From Caldilineaceae bacterium (GTDB lineage: Bacteria > Chloroflexota > Anaerolineae > Caldilineales > Caldilineaceae), in the NCBI GenBank assembly GCA_020634815.1, contig JACKBA010000012.1:86514-150513 (forward strand): a stretch of DNA of 64,000 nt, written 5' to 3'. The notes under the pieces were generated by a model. It worked only from the letters and a program-made list of their open reading frames with translations. It was not told the DNA's origin and did not search any database. A program made the position numbers and the translations under genes. Shown here piece after piece: positions 19,190 through 28,231 of this stretch; position 1 is the stretch's first letter, and each line of letters opens with the position of its first letter.

Positions 19190-20482
19190 ATGAGTGAAAT
19201 CGTCTATGTACACGGACGCGAAGTGCTGGACAGCCGCGGCAATCCCACCGTCGAGGTCGAAGTTGGCCTGGACAGCGGCGCGATCGGCAGTGCCATCGTG
19301 CCGAGCGGCGCCAGCACCGGCATGAACGAAGCGCTGGAATTGCGTGACGGCGACAAGAAGCGCTACGGCGGCAAGGGCGTGCTCAAGGCCGTCGAAAATG
19401 TGAATGACGTCATTGCCGAAGAACTGGTCGGCCTGGACCCGGTCGAGCAGGTCACGATCGACGAGTACATGCTCGATCTGGACGGCACGGAGAACAAGGG
19501 CAAACTCGGCGCCAACGCGATCCTGGCGGTGAGCCTGGCGGTGGCCAAGGCGGCTGCGGCCGACCTGAACCTGCCGCTCTATCGTTACCTGGGCGGCGTC
19601 TATTCGCGCATCCTGCCCGTGCCCATGCTCAATATCCTCAACGGTGGCAAGCATGCGGTGAACAGCACGGACTTCCAGGAGTTCATGGTCATGCCCGTGG
19701 GCGCGCCGACCTTTGGCGAGGCGTTGCGCTGGGGCGCCGAAGTCTACCAGAGCCTCAAGAAGGTGTTGCACGACGACGGTTTCAGCACCAACGTCGGCGA
19801 CGAGGGCGGCTTTGCGCCGAGCCTGGGCGGCAATGTCAAGGCGGTCGAAGTGATTCTCAAGGCCATCGAGAAGGCCGGTTACAAGCCCGGCGAGGACATT
19901 TACATCGCCCTGGACCCCGCTTCGAGCGAGCTGTACGACGCCGCAACCGGCACCTACAACCTGGAGATCGAGGGGCGCAAGTTGGACCGCGGCCAGATGG
20001 TCGACCTGTGGGCCGACTGGGCAGCGCGCTTCCCCATCATCAGCCTGGAAGACGGCATGGCGGAGAATGACTGGGAAGGCTGGGCCCTGCTGCACAGCCG
20101 CATCGGCAAGAAGGTGCAGCTCGTGGGCGACGACCTGCTCGTCACCAATGTGAAGTTCGTCAAACGCGCCATCGAGGAGAATGTGGCGAACGCATTGCTC
20201 ATGAAGGTGAACCAGATTGGATCGCTGACGGAGGCCATCGCCGCCATCGAGATGAGCCAGCGTGCAGGGTGGGCCGTCATCACCAGCCACCGTTCCGGCG
20301 AGTCCGAAGACACGACGATCTCCGACATCGCCGTGGCCTTCAACACCGGCCAGATCAAGACCGGCGCGCCGGCCCGCAGCGACCGCATCGCCAAGTACAA
20401 CCGGCTGCTGCGTATCGAGGAAGAACTGGGCGATACGGCCATCTATCCGGGGTTGCAGGCATTCCCGCATTTGCGGAAGTAA
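19190..20482 (+). CDS. eno: Enolase
   Basis: The 430-residue enzyme converts 2-phosphoglycerate to phosphoenolpyruvate. The sequence opens with YVHGREVLDSRGNPTVEVEV; VPSGASTGMNEALELRD, NVGDEGGFAPSL, ISLEDGMAENDW (Mg ligands), LLMKVNQIGSLTEA and VITSHRSGESEDTTI (catalytic Lys and His loop) follow. ATG at 19190 is 9 bases after AAGGAG; an ATG at 19181 is too close to that site. It is separated from the gap-pgk-tpiA cluster. The spacer after it carries inverted heptamer repeats and the shared bidirectional terminator with tRNA-Leu. Confidence 0.97.
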   Translation: MSEIVYVHGREVLDSRGNPTVEVEVGLDSGAIGSAIVPSGASTGMNEALELRDGDKKRYGGKGVLKAVENVNDVIAEELVGLDPVEQVTIDEYMLDLDGTENKGKLGANAILAVSLAVAKAAAADLNLPLYRYLGGVYSRILPVPMLNILNGGKHAVNSTDFQEFMVMPVGAPTFGEALRWGAEVYQSLKKVLHDDGFSTNVGDEGGFAPSLGGNVKAVEVILKAIEKAGYKPGEDIYIALDPASSELYDAATGTYNLEIEGRKLDRGQMVDLWADWAARFPIISLEDGMAENDWEGWALLHSRIGKKVQLVGDDLLVTNVKFVKRAIEENVANALLMKVNQIGSLTEAIAAIEMSQRAGWAVITSHRSGESEDTTISDIAVAFNTGQIKTGAPARSDRIAKYNRLLRIEEELGDTAIYPGLQAFPHLRK

Positions 20483-20485
20483 GAT

Positions 20486-20588
20486 GAGACTGGAGATTGG
20501 AGATTAAGAAATTGGGGCGATTGAAGGACGCGTGACCGCGACGTACTCAGTCTCCGAAATCTCTCAATCTCCAATCTCTCAATCTCTA
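20486..20588. repeat. Inverted heptamer-repeat pair between eno and tRNA-Leu
   Basis: The left arm (20486-20524) begins with the same 20-base ATTGGAG-type element as 5019-5038. The right arm (about 20549-20588) contains CTCAATC/TCCAATC units, its reverse complement. Together they could form a large hairpin. Confidence 0.8.
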
Positions 20589-20594
20589 CAAAGC

Positions 20595-20628
20595 AAAGAG
20601 CCGATCTCAATCACGGGATCGGCTCTTT
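20595..20628. terminator. Bidirectional terminator between eno and tRNA-Leu
   Basis: AAAGAGCCGATC (20595-20606) pairs perfectly with GATCGGCTCTTT (20617-20628) around a 10-base loop, with T-rich flanks on both strands. Confidence 0.8.
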
Positions 20629-20634
20629 CTATGG

Positions 20635-20717
<83 letters not shown>

Positions 20718-20730
20718 ATTACCATCCGGA

Positions 20731-20759
20731 AGTATATGCAACGGCCCGCAAAAAGTCAA
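20731..20759 (-). promoter_or_regulatory. tRNA-Leu promoter
   Basis: TTGACT (20754-20759 on this strand), 17-base spacer, TATACT (20731-20736), 14 bases from the tRNA 5' end. Confidence 0.85.
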
Positions 20760-21058
20760 AACTGTGCCCGTCAGCGGAGCGTATCGATGTGACGGCGCGC
20801 CCTGCGCCGGCAGGCCGGCTATCGCACCTACGTGCGGTGAGCCGCGCGGTCGAGCCAGTCGTAGTTCGCTGCCGGGGCGAAGGCAGCGCGGCGCGGAGAC
20901 GAACTCATCCCAAACTGTGAAATCCTTCACGATGTATCCTGAGACAACCCTCTATACTTGCGATAACTGATGTCTTGGTTTCTCGACGAAACGGTGTCGA
21001 CGGTCGATTGCGCTTATTCAGTCATTTGGTTGCATCAGTCGAAACCGAGGAGTGTGAA
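20760..21058. other. Intergenic region between tRNA-Leu and the doxX gene
   Basis: About 300 bases without a gene. TATACT at 20953-20958 (plus) may be the -10 of the doxX gene, but no good -35 is present. Nothing else was recognised. Confidence 0.5.
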
Positions 21059-21577
21059 ATGGAAAACCGACTCGCCACCCCCCGTCATCTAACGTTGGAA
21101 GATCGTCTGCTGTACAAGCTGCCCTTCGCCGCCCGCATCGATCGCCTCGATCAGCGCGTGACTGCCTGGATGGCGCGCTATGGGCTTACCATGATGCGCG
21201 TCGCGCTGGGCATCGTTTTCTTCTGGTTTGGGGCGCTGAAACTGGTGCCGGGTCTGAGTCCGGCCGAGGATCTCGTGCGCAACACCATCTTTTTCATCGA
21301 CCCCAACCTCTTCCAGCCCATTCTCGCCCTTTGGGAAATGGCGATCGGCCTTGGTCTGATCACCGGGCTTTTCATGCGTGTCACGCTCTTGTTGCTCTTC
21401 TTGCAGATGCCGGGTACGGCGCTGCCCATCTTCATCACACCAGATGCGGTCTTCACCGTCTTCCCGTTTGGTCTGACCATCGAGGGGCAGTACATCGTCA
21501 AGAACCTGGCGTTGATCACGGCTGCCATCGTGCTTGGGAGCACGGTACGCGGCGGACGGATCGTGACGCAGCCATAG
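21059..21577 (+). CDS. DoxX-like membrane protein
   Basis: This 172-residue protein has a ~45-residue polar N-terminus and four hydrophobic helices: MRVALGIVFFWFGALKLVP, ILALWEMAIGLGLITGLF, VTLLLLFLQMPGTALPIF and KNLALITAAIVLGSTV. The FFWFGALKL... start of helix one fits DoxX/DoxD-related membrane proteins, whose biochemical role is poorly defined (linked to thiosulfate:quinone oxidation or oxidative stress in some bacteria). ATG at 21059 has GAGGAG about 7 bases upstream. It is probably monocistronic, ending at the terminator 21600-21626. Confidence 0.75.
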   Translation: MENRLATPRHLTLEDRLLYKLPFAARIDRLDQRVTAWMARYGLTMMRVALGIVFFWFGALKLVPGLSPAEDLVRNTIFFIDPNLFQPILALWEMAIGLGLITGLFMRVTLLLLFLQMPGTALPIFITPDAVFTVFPFGLTIEGQYIVKNLALITAAIVLGSTVRGGRIVTQP

Positions 21578-21599
21578 GTTCGACACGCTAGTTTCCCTC

Positions 21600-21628
21600 A
21601 AAGAGCGCTCGTTGCAGGCGCTCTTTTT
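21600..21628 (+). terminator. Terminator after the doxX gene
   Basis: AAAGAGCGC (21600-21608) pairs with GCGCTCTTT (21618-21626), followed by TT. Confidence 0.8.
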
Positions 21629-21647
21629 CATTTTTCACGGTCATTTC

Positions 21648-21676
21648 TTGCCGCTCCGATCCATGCCGCGTACAAT
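21648..21676 (+). promoter_or_regulatory. htpG promoter
   Basis: TTGCCG (21648-21653), 17-base spacer, TACAAT (21671-21676), about 45 bases before the start codon. No CIRCE-type inverted repeat was seen. Confidence 0.7.
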
Positions 21677-21720
21677 CAAGGGGTTCACTTGTAGACTTTC
21701 TTAGTTGAATGGAGATGGCT

Positions 21721-23610
21721 ATGTCAGAACCTGTTGAGACCCCACTGGAATCTCTCGAATATCGCACTGAGGTCAAGCAACTGCTGGATATCCTGGCACA
21801 TTCGTTGTATACGGACCGCGAGATCTTCCTGCGTGAGTTGATCTCCAACGCTTCGGACGCGCTGAACCGCATTCAGTTCGAGATGCTCACGAACCACGAA
21901 GTCGTCGATCCCGACGCCGAGCTGGCGATTCACATCGAAGTCGACGACGAAGCCAAGGTCATCACGTTGCGCGACAGCGGGATCGGCATGAATCGTGACG
22001 AGATGGTCGAGAACCTGGGCACGATCGCGCATTCCGGCGCGCGCACCTTCCTGGAGAAGGCGGGTGAAGGCAAGAGCACGCAGGAAGAGATCATCGGCCA
22101 GTTTGGCGTGGGCTTCTACTCCGTCTTCATGGTGGCCGAGGATGTCGTCGTGACCTCGCGCTCGTACCGTCCGCAGGACGACGCAGCGCAGTGGGAGTCG
22201 AAGGGCGACAGCCGCTTCAGCCTGGCAGCAGCCGAGAAGCGCGATCGCGGCACCGAGATTCGCATCAAGTTGAAGGAGGATGCCGCCGAATTTGCCAGCA
22301 CCTGGCGCATGGAGAGCATCGTCAAGAAGCACTCGGACTACGTTTCTTTCCCCATTTACGTCAAGGGCACCGAGGGGGAAGCCAAGGTGGCCAACCGGCG
22401 CACGGCCCTGTGGCGCCAGTCGCCCTCCAAGGTGGAAGCCGGCGAGTATGACGATTTCTACAAGCAACTGACCTTCGACGACCAGGATCCGCTGCTGCAC
22501 ATCCACATGGTGGCTGATGCACCGGCCAACGTGCGCAGCATCCTCTACGTGCCAACGCGCCGCGAACGCGGATCGCTGCGCATGCGACCCGATCACGGCC
22601 TGCGTCTCTACTCGCGCAAGATCCTGATCCAGGAGCACAACAAGGACCTGCTGCCCGAGTATATGCGTTTTGTGGAAGGCGTCGTCGATTCCGAGGACCT
22701 GCCGCTCAACGTTTCGCGCGAGACGGTGCAGAGCAACCCCGTAACGCGCCAGTTGCGCAAAGCACTCACCGGCCGGTTGCTCAAAGATCTCAAGAACCTG
22801 GCCGAACAAGACGCCGACAAGTACGGCGCCTTTTGGACAGAGTTCGGCGTCTTCGTCAAGGAAGGGATTACCGCCGACTTTGCCAATCGCGAGAGCTTGC
22901 AGGAACTCCTGCGCTTTCGCTCCACGCGAAGCGGCGCCGACGAATGGGTGACCGTCAAGCAGTATGTGGAGCGCATGAAGCCCGACCAGGCTGCGATCTA
23001 CTTTATCCTGGGCGACAGTCTGAAGAGCGCCGCTCGCAGCCCGCATCTCGACTACTTCCGCAAACACGACATCGAGGTGCTTTACCTGACCGACTTTATC
23101 GACGGCTACATGGCGAGCCAGTTGCGCGAGATCGAAGGGAAGCCGCTGCAGAATGTGGACGACGCCAACCTGGAGCTACCGAAGGATGAGGCGGCCGAAA
23201 CGCCGGAGGCGAACCAGGCCGGCCAGGAAGCCTTCGACCAGCTCGTAACGCGGGCGCGCGCGGTACTCGGCGAGCGCGTGCGCGACGTGCGCGAAGGCAA
23301 GACACTGGTCGACAGCCCGGCGCGCCTGGTTTCACCGGACGATGGATTCGAGCGCGATATGCAGTACGTGCGGCGCATCCTCGAAGAGGATTATGTGGCG
23401 CCGGCCAAGATTCTGGAACTCAACCGGAGCCACCCGATCGTCGTCAACCTGGCCAATCTGCTCTCGTCCAACGCCGAGAGTTCGCTGGTCAACCCGGCCG
23501 TCGAACAGCTCTTCGACAATCTGCAACTGCTCGACGGCGCCTATCAGGGGTCGGTGGCCGACATGGTCGTGCGGATTCAGCAGTTGATGGCCGCTGCGCT
23601 GGAGAAATAG
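21721..23610 (+). CDS. htpG: Chaperone protein HtpG (Hsp90 family)
   Basis: The 629-residue Hsp90 homologue is a cytoplasmic ATP-dependent chaperone. The GHKL nucleotide pocket shows ELISNASDALNRIQ, LRDSGIGMNRDEM and GQFGVGFYSVFM. The middle domain includes the catalytic-loop Arg in LPLNVSRETVQSNPVTRQLRK, and the dimerisation domain ends DMVVRIQQLMAAAL. ATG at 21721 has GGAG 7 bases upstream; in-frame Mets at 21709 and 21715 have none. It is transcribed from the promoter 21648-21676. Confidence 0.96.
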   Translation: MSEPVETPLESLEYRTEVKQLLDILAHSLYTDREIFLRELISNASDALNRIQFEMLTNHEVVDPDAELAIHIEVDDEAKVITLRDSGIGMNRDEMVENLGTIAHSGARTFLEKAGEGKSTQEEIIGQFGVGFYSVFMVAEDVVVTSRSYRPQDDAAQWESKGDSRFSLAAAEKRDRGTEIRIKLKEDAAEFASTWRMESIVKKHSDYVSFPIYVKGTEGEAKVANRRTALWRQSPSKVEAGEYDDFYKQLTFDDQDPLLHIHMVADAPANVRSILYVPTRRERGSLRMRPDHGLRLYSRKILIQEHNKDLLPEYMRFVEGVVDSEDLPLNVSRETVQSNPVTRQLRKALTGRLLKDLKNLAEQDADKYGAFWTEFGVFVKEGITADFANRESLQELLRFRSTRSGADEWVTVKQYVERMKPDQAAIYFILGDSLKSAARSPHLDYFRKHDIEVLYLTDFIDGYMASQLREIEGKPLQNVDDANLELPKDEAAETPEANQAGQEAFDQLVTRARAVLGERVRDVREGKTLVDSPARLVSPDDGFERDMQYVRRILEEDYVAPAKILELNRSHPIVVNLANLLSSNAESSLVNPAVEQLFDNLQLLDGAYQGSVADMVVRIQQLMAAALEK

Positions 23611-23714
23611 CGAACAAGGCGCGGAGTCCTGCCCGATGTTCCTGACGGCGGATTCCGCGCACCGTCAGTTCCAAACCCGTTTTCGATCCGCCTCACACAG
23701 AGAAGGCTTGATTC

Positions 23715-24596
23715 ATGTCTGACTTGACGATTGTCCCGGCAACCCCGGTCGAGTTTGCCGAACTCGCCCGGCTGATCGAGGCGCAGAACCGCGCACCGGA
23801 GACGCAGTGTCTGCACAGCGGCGAACATGCCGACGAAGTGGAGGCGGTGTTGAGCCGGCCGGAAGCGCCGATCTTCCTGGTGGCGCGCAACGGCGGAGCG
23901 CTGGCCGGCGCCTTTGGCTGCGAAGTCGACGGCGAAGCGCGCGGCTACCTGCAGGGGCCGTTTGTGGCCGAGGGCGATTACGCAACCGTCGCCGGTGGAC
24001 TTTGGCAGGCGCTGCACGAAGCGACCCCGTCGGTCATGCGCTACGATGCCTTCATCAACAGCCGCAACGAGCGTGCCGCGGCCTTCCTGGTCGGCGCCGG
24101 TTTTCGCCGCGGCCAGGGCGCGCAGATCTACGTACTCCCGGCGGCAGCACTCCCGGCGCTCAATGCGCCCCCCGCCGAACTGTTCACGGAGCGCTGCCGG
24201 CCCGGCGTTCGTGCCCTGCACGACCTCGCCTTTCCCGACAGTCCGGAGATGATCGACCCCTTCATCAACGGCGAGAACGGCAGCCGGCGCCTCTTCGTTT
24301 TTAGCGACGGCAAGCGCTGCCTGGGCTATGTCGCTGCGTCGATTAACGACAACCCGCGCGAGGGCTACATCGACCTCCTGGCCGTCGACGCGTCGGTGCG
24401 CAACCAAGGCTACGGCCGGCGGCTGCTGCTCACGGCGGCGCACTGGCTGATCGAGGAGAAGGGCATGCCCCAGGTCGGGCTGACGGTGTTGGACATGCGC
24501 TCGGATGCGCGCGAGCTTTACGCCCGCACAGGCTTCCAGTTGCTCTACTCCGGGGTCGGCTATTTCCGGCAGGAAAAGAGTTCCCGCACCGGATGA
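23715..24596 (+). CDS. Double GNAT-domain acetyltransferase
   Basis: The 293-residue protein contains two GNAT folds. The N-terminal one (about 1-140) lacks a clear acetyl-CoA loop and may be inactive. The C-terminal one (about 150-290) has IDLLAVDASVRNQGYGRRLLLTA, containing the QxxGxG-type pyrophosphate loop, and the later VGLTVLDMRSDARELYARTGF. Tandem GNAT proteins acetylate small molecules or antibiotics in some cases; the substrate here is unknown. It lies 104 bases after htpG, with its own GAAGG ribosome-binding site. Confidence 0.85.
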   Translation: MSDLTIVPATPVEFAELARLIEAQNRAPETQCLHSGEHADEVEAVLSRPEAPIFLVARNGGALAGAFGCEVDGEARGYLQGPFVAEGDYATVAGGLWQALHEATPSVMRYDAFINSRNERAAAFLVGAGFRRGQGAQIYVLPAAALPALNAPPAELFTERCRPGVRALHDLAFPDSPEMIDPFINGENGSRRLFVFSDGKRCLGYVAASINDNPREGYIDLLAVDASVRNQGYGRRLLLTAAHWLIEEKGMPQVGLTVLDMRSDARELYARTGFQLLYSGVGYFRQEKSSRTG

Positions 24597-24624
24597 GGTG
24601 ACACCCGCCGCACCTTTACAGGGG

Positions 24625-24648
24625 GAGAGCCGCTAGGCAGCGGCTCTC
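24625..24648. terminator. Hairpin terminator between GNAT and livM
   Basis: GAGAGCCGCT (24625-24634) pairs with AGCGGCTCTC (24639-24648) between convergent genes. It overlaps the livM stop codon, and T-rich flanks are weak. Confidence 0.6.
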
Positions 24649-25724
24649 TTGCCCGGCTCGCCAGGGGCGGAAGATGGCGGCGGCCGCCGTGCCAGGAGTT
24701 TGCCCGCGCCGGTCGTGTCCAGCGGCTCGGGCAGCAGCCCCTGGCGCCGGTAGCGCAGCATCACCAGCAGAATCAGCGCAAAGAGGATGTAGCGCACGTA
24801 GTTGAACTCGAACTGGCTGCCGAGCATGTCGAGTTGGATGGCCGTGATCGCCGTGACGCGATCCAGCAGCGTGATGATGGCCGCACCCAGCAGCGCCCCG
24901 CGCATATTACCCAGCCCGCCCAGGACGATCATCACCCAGATGTCGAGCGTCAGGCCCACGACATAGTCGTTGGTGCTGGCAAAGCCCACGTTGGTGACAA
25001 AGAAGACGCCGGCCATGGCCGCCATGGCCGAGCCGACGATCATGACGCTGGCGCGCGTGCGTGCCATGGGCTTGCCCAGACCGGTGGCGACGTCGCTGTT
25101 CTCGCGCATGGCCTTGAGCATGCGGCCGTAGGGCGAGCGGGCGAGGCGCTGGGCGAACCAGTAACAGAGCGCGGCGGCGACTAGTGTCAGACCGGTGAAG
25201 GCCGCGGTGCGCAGAAACGGCGTCGGCAGCCAGAGGAAAGGCTGCGAGATGCCCGACAGCCCGTTGTGCGCGCAGATGATCGGTTCCGTGCCGCGCACGA
25301 CGATGCGCACCACCTCGCTCGATGCCAGAAGTACAAGCCCCAGGAACCACTCATCCTTGAGGCGCAGCGCGGGGTACGCGGCCAGATAGCCGATCAGCCC
25401 GCCGATGGCCGCCGCGATGAGCAGCGTCACGAAGAAGTTGGTCAGCCCGACGACCGGCAGCGTGCGGATGATCTCCGTTCGCACCTGTAACGCCTGACCC
25501 AGATTTGCACCGCACGGAGTCAGCGCCTCCTGGCCGGCGAGGAGCGGCATGAGCCGGGTGTAGGTGACGCCGGCCGTGTACGCACCGATGGAGACGAAGA
25601 GCGCCTTGCCGAAGTTTGGCACGCCGCCCAGCCCATACTCCAGATTGAGGCTGAGCGCGATCATGGCGGCGATGCCAAAGGTCGTGAGCAGCGAGAGCAG
25701 GGTGGCGACCGGGTCGATGCTCAC
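24633..25724 (-). CDS. livM: Branched-chain amino acid ABC transporter permease (LivM-type)
   Basis: The 363-residue inner-membrane permease has about nine to ten helices and the LivM landmarks LNLEYGLGGVPNFGKALFVSIGAYTAG, LKAMRENSDVATGLGKPMARTR (EAA-like loop contacting the ATPase) and VMIVLGGLGNMRGALLGAAII. GTG at 25724 overlaps the livH stop by four bases (GTGA), so it is translationally coupled. The ~38-residue C-terminal tail is Pro/Arg-rich. The ATPase genes livG/livF are not in this window, so they must be encoded elsewhere or this system borrows them. Confidence 0.93.
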   Translation of the reverse strand: MSIDPVATLLSLLTTFGIAAMIALSLNLEYGLGGVPNFGKALFVSIGAYTAGVTYTRLMPLLAGQEALTPCGANLGQALQVRTEIIRTLPVVGLTNFFVTLLIAAAIGGLIGYLAAYPALRLKDEWFLGLVLLASSEVVRIVVRGTEPIICAHNGLSGISQPFLWLPTPFLRTAAFTGLTLVAAALCYWFAQRLARSPYGRMLKAMRENSDVATGLGKPMARTRASVMIVGSAMAAMAGVFFVTNVGFASTNDYVVGLTLDIWVMIVLGGLGNMRGALLGAAIITLLDRVTAITAIQLDMLGSQFEFNYVRYILFALILLVMLRYRRQGLLPEPLDTTGAGKLLARRPPPSSAPGEPGKRAAA

Positions 25725-26641
25725 GCTTTGCCTCCTTCGGTCGCGCGGCCGAGACCGGCAAAGCCCTGCGGCCGGATCAGCAGCACCAGGATGATGATCA
25801 GGAACGGGATGGCGGGCTTGAAGGAGAAATCCAACCCGAACCACTGGTTGAGCAGCAGCATGATCGTGTTCTCGCCAAAGGCCACCACGTACGCGCCGAT
25901 GATGGTGCCGACGAAGCTGCGCATGCCGCCCAGCACTGCCGCGGCAAAGACCGGCAGCAGGATCAGCCAGCCGACAAGCGGATCGACAAAGGTATAGAAG
26001 CCCCACAGCGCGCCGGCTACGCCGGCCATACCGCCCACCAGCAGCCATGTCAGGTCGACCACGCGATCGACAGGCAGGCCGATGACGCGCGCCATCGTTT
26101 CGTTGTCGGCCAGGGCGCGCATCTGCCGGCCGAGGCTGGTGAAGTTGAGCAGCACGCTCAGCAGGGCAACCAGCACGATGCTGCTCGGCACGACCCAGGC
26201 AAAGATGTTCGTGATGCGCAGCGGGCCGAGGTCGAGCAGGACGGCCAGCGGAATCTGAATGCGCTTGTCGAAGAGATCGAAGCTGTCGGCAAAGAGAAAG
26301 AGGGTGTAGCGAATGATGAGGCCCACGGCGAACGACGACAGGATCAGCACGTAGGTCGATGCGCGCTGGCGCTGGAGCGGGCGGTAGACCGTGCGGTGCG
26401 CCAGCCAGGCGAGCAGCGCCGACGCCGGGAAGGCCAGACCGATGGCAATGAACGGATTGGGCGTCACGAAGAGCGATACGACCAGCGCCGCGTACGCGCC
26501 AAAGGTGATCAACTCGGCGTGGGCGAAATTGGGCAGCTTGACGACGGCCATGGTCAGCGTGAGCCCCACCGCCATGAGCGCGTAGAGACTGCCCACCTGC
26601 ACGGTGGTGACCAACGAATCGACGAGTTGGGCAAAGGTCAC
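25721..26641 (-). CDS. livH: Branched-chain amino acid ABC transporter permease (LivH-type)
   Basis: The 306-residue permease has about eight helices. It begins GSLYALMAVGLTLTMAVVKLPNFAHAELITFGAYAAL, a LivH signature, and contains LGRQMRALADNETMARVIGLPVDRV (ATPase-contact loop) and AVLGGMRSFVGTIIGAYVVAFGENTIML. It is the first gene of a two-gene operon with livM and diverges from the binding-protein gene at 26997. The promoter is 26763-26791, giving a leader of about 115 bases. Confidence 0.93.
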   Translation of the reverse strand: MTFAQLVDSLVTTVQVGSLYALMAVGLTLTMAVVKLPNFAHAELITFGAYAALVVSLFVTPNPFIAIGLAFPASALLAWLAHRTVYRPLQRQRASTYVLILSSFAVGLIIRYTLFLFADSFDLFDKRIQIPLAVLLDLGPLRITNIFAWVVPSSIVLVALLSVLLNFTSLGRQMRALADNETMARVIGLPVDRVVDLTWLLVGGMAGVAGALWGFYTFVDPLVGWLILLPVFAAAVLGGMRSFVGTIIGAYVVAFGENTIMLLLNQWFGLDFSFKPAIPFLIIILVLLIRPQGFAGLGRATEGGKA

Positions 26642-26762
26642 GGCTGGCCTGATTCCTGGCGTGCTGGCGGCCGGTCACGTTGCCCGGCGGGAGAACGGGT
26701 CGGCTCGGTCGCCTTGGGTATTTGTGCGCCTGACAGTAATCTTGTAGAGCGCACTGTGCTCG

Positions 26763-26791
26763 ATTATAGCCAGGGGGAGGGAGATAGACAA
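26763..26791 (-). promoter_or_regulatory. livHM promoter
   Basis: TTGTCT (26786-26791 on this strand), 17-base spacer, TATAAT (26763-26768). Confidence 0.7.
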
Positions 26792-26858
26792 GCCGGCCGG
26801 CGGGTATTGGGGCGCAGGCCGGTGCTCAGGTTTTCTGGGGGCGTACCTCGCAAGGCAC

Positions 26859-26887
26859 TTGCAGCCGGTGGGGGCTTGATGTATAGT
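26859..26887 (+). promoter_or_regulatory. Promoter of the branched-chain amino acid binding lipoprotein gene
   Basis: TTGCAG (26859-26864), 17-base spacer, TATAGT (26882-26887). Together with 26763-26791 it explains the 355-base divergent spacer, with the two start sites about 130 bases apart. Confidence 0.65.
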
Positions 26888-26996
26888 GCAGCGCGCTGGC
26901 GGCAGTTCGTGTCGAATTGCCCCGGCTGCCGATTTCCCCCACCGGTGCAAACGCGCAAACCCATCATTCATTTGCATTCAATGAAGGAGTGCTCAC

Positions 26997-28229
26997 ATGC
27001 GAAGGACTTCCTGGACGCTGCTTGTCATTTTGTTGCTGAGCCTGGTGCTGTCGGCGTGTACGACGGTGCAGGCGCCTGCCGGCGGCGCCGCCGCGGGGCC
27101 GCAGACCTATACGCTCGGCATCGCCCTGCCCTATACCGGCTCGCTCGGCTCGTTCGGCACGGATTTCCGTAAGGGCGTCGAACTGGCGGTTGAGGAGATG
27201 AACGGCCAGCTCGAGGCCGCCGGCTCCAACGTGCGCTTCCAGACGGCCAGCGCCGACACCGAAGGCACGCCCGACGGCGCGCTCAAAGCCGTGCAGACGG
27301 TCGTGCAGACCAGCGGCGCCAAGGTCGTGGTCGGCCCATTGACGACGAGCGAAGTGCTCGGCGCCAAGCAGTTCGCCGACGAGAACGACGTCGTCATCGT
27401 CGCGCCGGCGTCCAGCGGCATCCCGGGCGCGATTGCCGGCGACAACATTTTCCGTGTCATGTATCCGCCGGACACCTACGCTGCCCGCGCCTTCGCCGAG
27501 ATTGCCAGCCGCCGCGGCTACCAAAACATCGTGGCGCTGGTGGTGGACGATCCTTTCGGCAACGGCCTGATCGACCTTTTCACGCAACTCTTCCAGGAGA
27601 AGGGTGGCGGCGAGGTCTCGGTGGTCAAGTACGCACCGGAGCCGGCCGATCTCTCCGGCGAGGCGAGCAAGCTGAGCGCCGAGGTCGAGCGCCTGAGCGC
27701 GGCCGGCTCCACTGCGGTTTTTGCGGTCGCCTTCCTGGGTGATGCGCAGAAGCTCTTGCAGCAGGCTGTCACCGACCCGAACCTGGGCAGCGTCGACTGG
27801 CTGGGCATCGAGAATCTCGTCAACCCGGACATCCTGGCGGACGCCGCGCACGCCGAGTTCCTGGCGAATGTCGGACTGACCTCGGTCTCCTTCGGCGATG
27901 CGCAGAATCCCAACACGCAGCCCTTTGTCGATGCGTTCACGGCCAAGAACGGCGCCGAGCCCGGTCCCTTCACCAACTACGCGTATGACGCGGCCAACAT
28001 CGCCATGCTCTCCATGCTGTCAGCCGGCAACGACGGCAAGGCCGTGAAATCCATGCTGCCCTTTATCTCCAATCACTACATCGGCACGGCGTTCCAGGCT
28101 TACCTGGACGAGAACGGCGACCAGGCGATCGCGTACTACACGATCTTCACCGTCAACCCCGAAGGCACCGAGTTCGTCCCGATCGGTGATTACGACGGCC
28201 AGACTGATGCGGTGACGCTGAGCGAGTAG
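26997..28229 (+). CDS. livJ: Branched-chain amino acid ABC transporter substrate-binding lipoprotein
   Basis: The 410-residue protein has a signal peptide with lipobox LSAC (Cys21), so it is anchored outside the membrane. The periplasmic-binding fold (Peripla_BP_6 type) follows: YTLGIALPYTGSLGSFGTDFRKGVELAVEEMNG, VVVGPLTTSEVLGAKQFADENDVVIVAPASS and a C-terminal lobe with YAYDAANIAMLSML. It should capture leucine-type amino acids or related amides for the LivHM permease encoded divergently. AAGGAG lies 8 bases before the ATG. A large composite repeat follows its stop. Confidence 0.92.
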   Translation: MRRTSWTLLVILLLSLVLSACTTVQAPAGGAAAGPQTYTLGIALPYTGSLGSFGTDFRKGVELAVEEMNGQLEAAGSNVRFQTASADTEGTPDGALKAVQTVVQTSGAKVVVGPLTTSEVLGAKQFADENDVVIVAPASSGIPGAIAGDNIFRVMYPPDTYAARAFAEIASRRGYQNIVALVVDDPFGNGLIDLFTQLFQEKGGGEVSVVKYAPEPADLSGEASKLSAEVERLSAAGSTAVFAVAFLGDAQKLLQQAVTDPNLGSVDWLGIENLVNPDILADAAHAEFLANVGLTSVSFGDAQNPNTQPFVDAFTAKNGAEPGPFTNYAYDAANIAMLSMLSAGNDGKAVKSMLPFISNHYIGTAFQAYLDENGDQAIAYYTIFTVNPEGTEFVPIGDYDGQTDAVTLSE

Positions 28230-28231
28230 TG

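Noticed and set aside
24633..26678. A single 681-codon frame spanning livM and livH
   Set aside because: Its first half reads livH out of frame with no membrane pattern. The real genes are livH and livM overlapping by GTGA.
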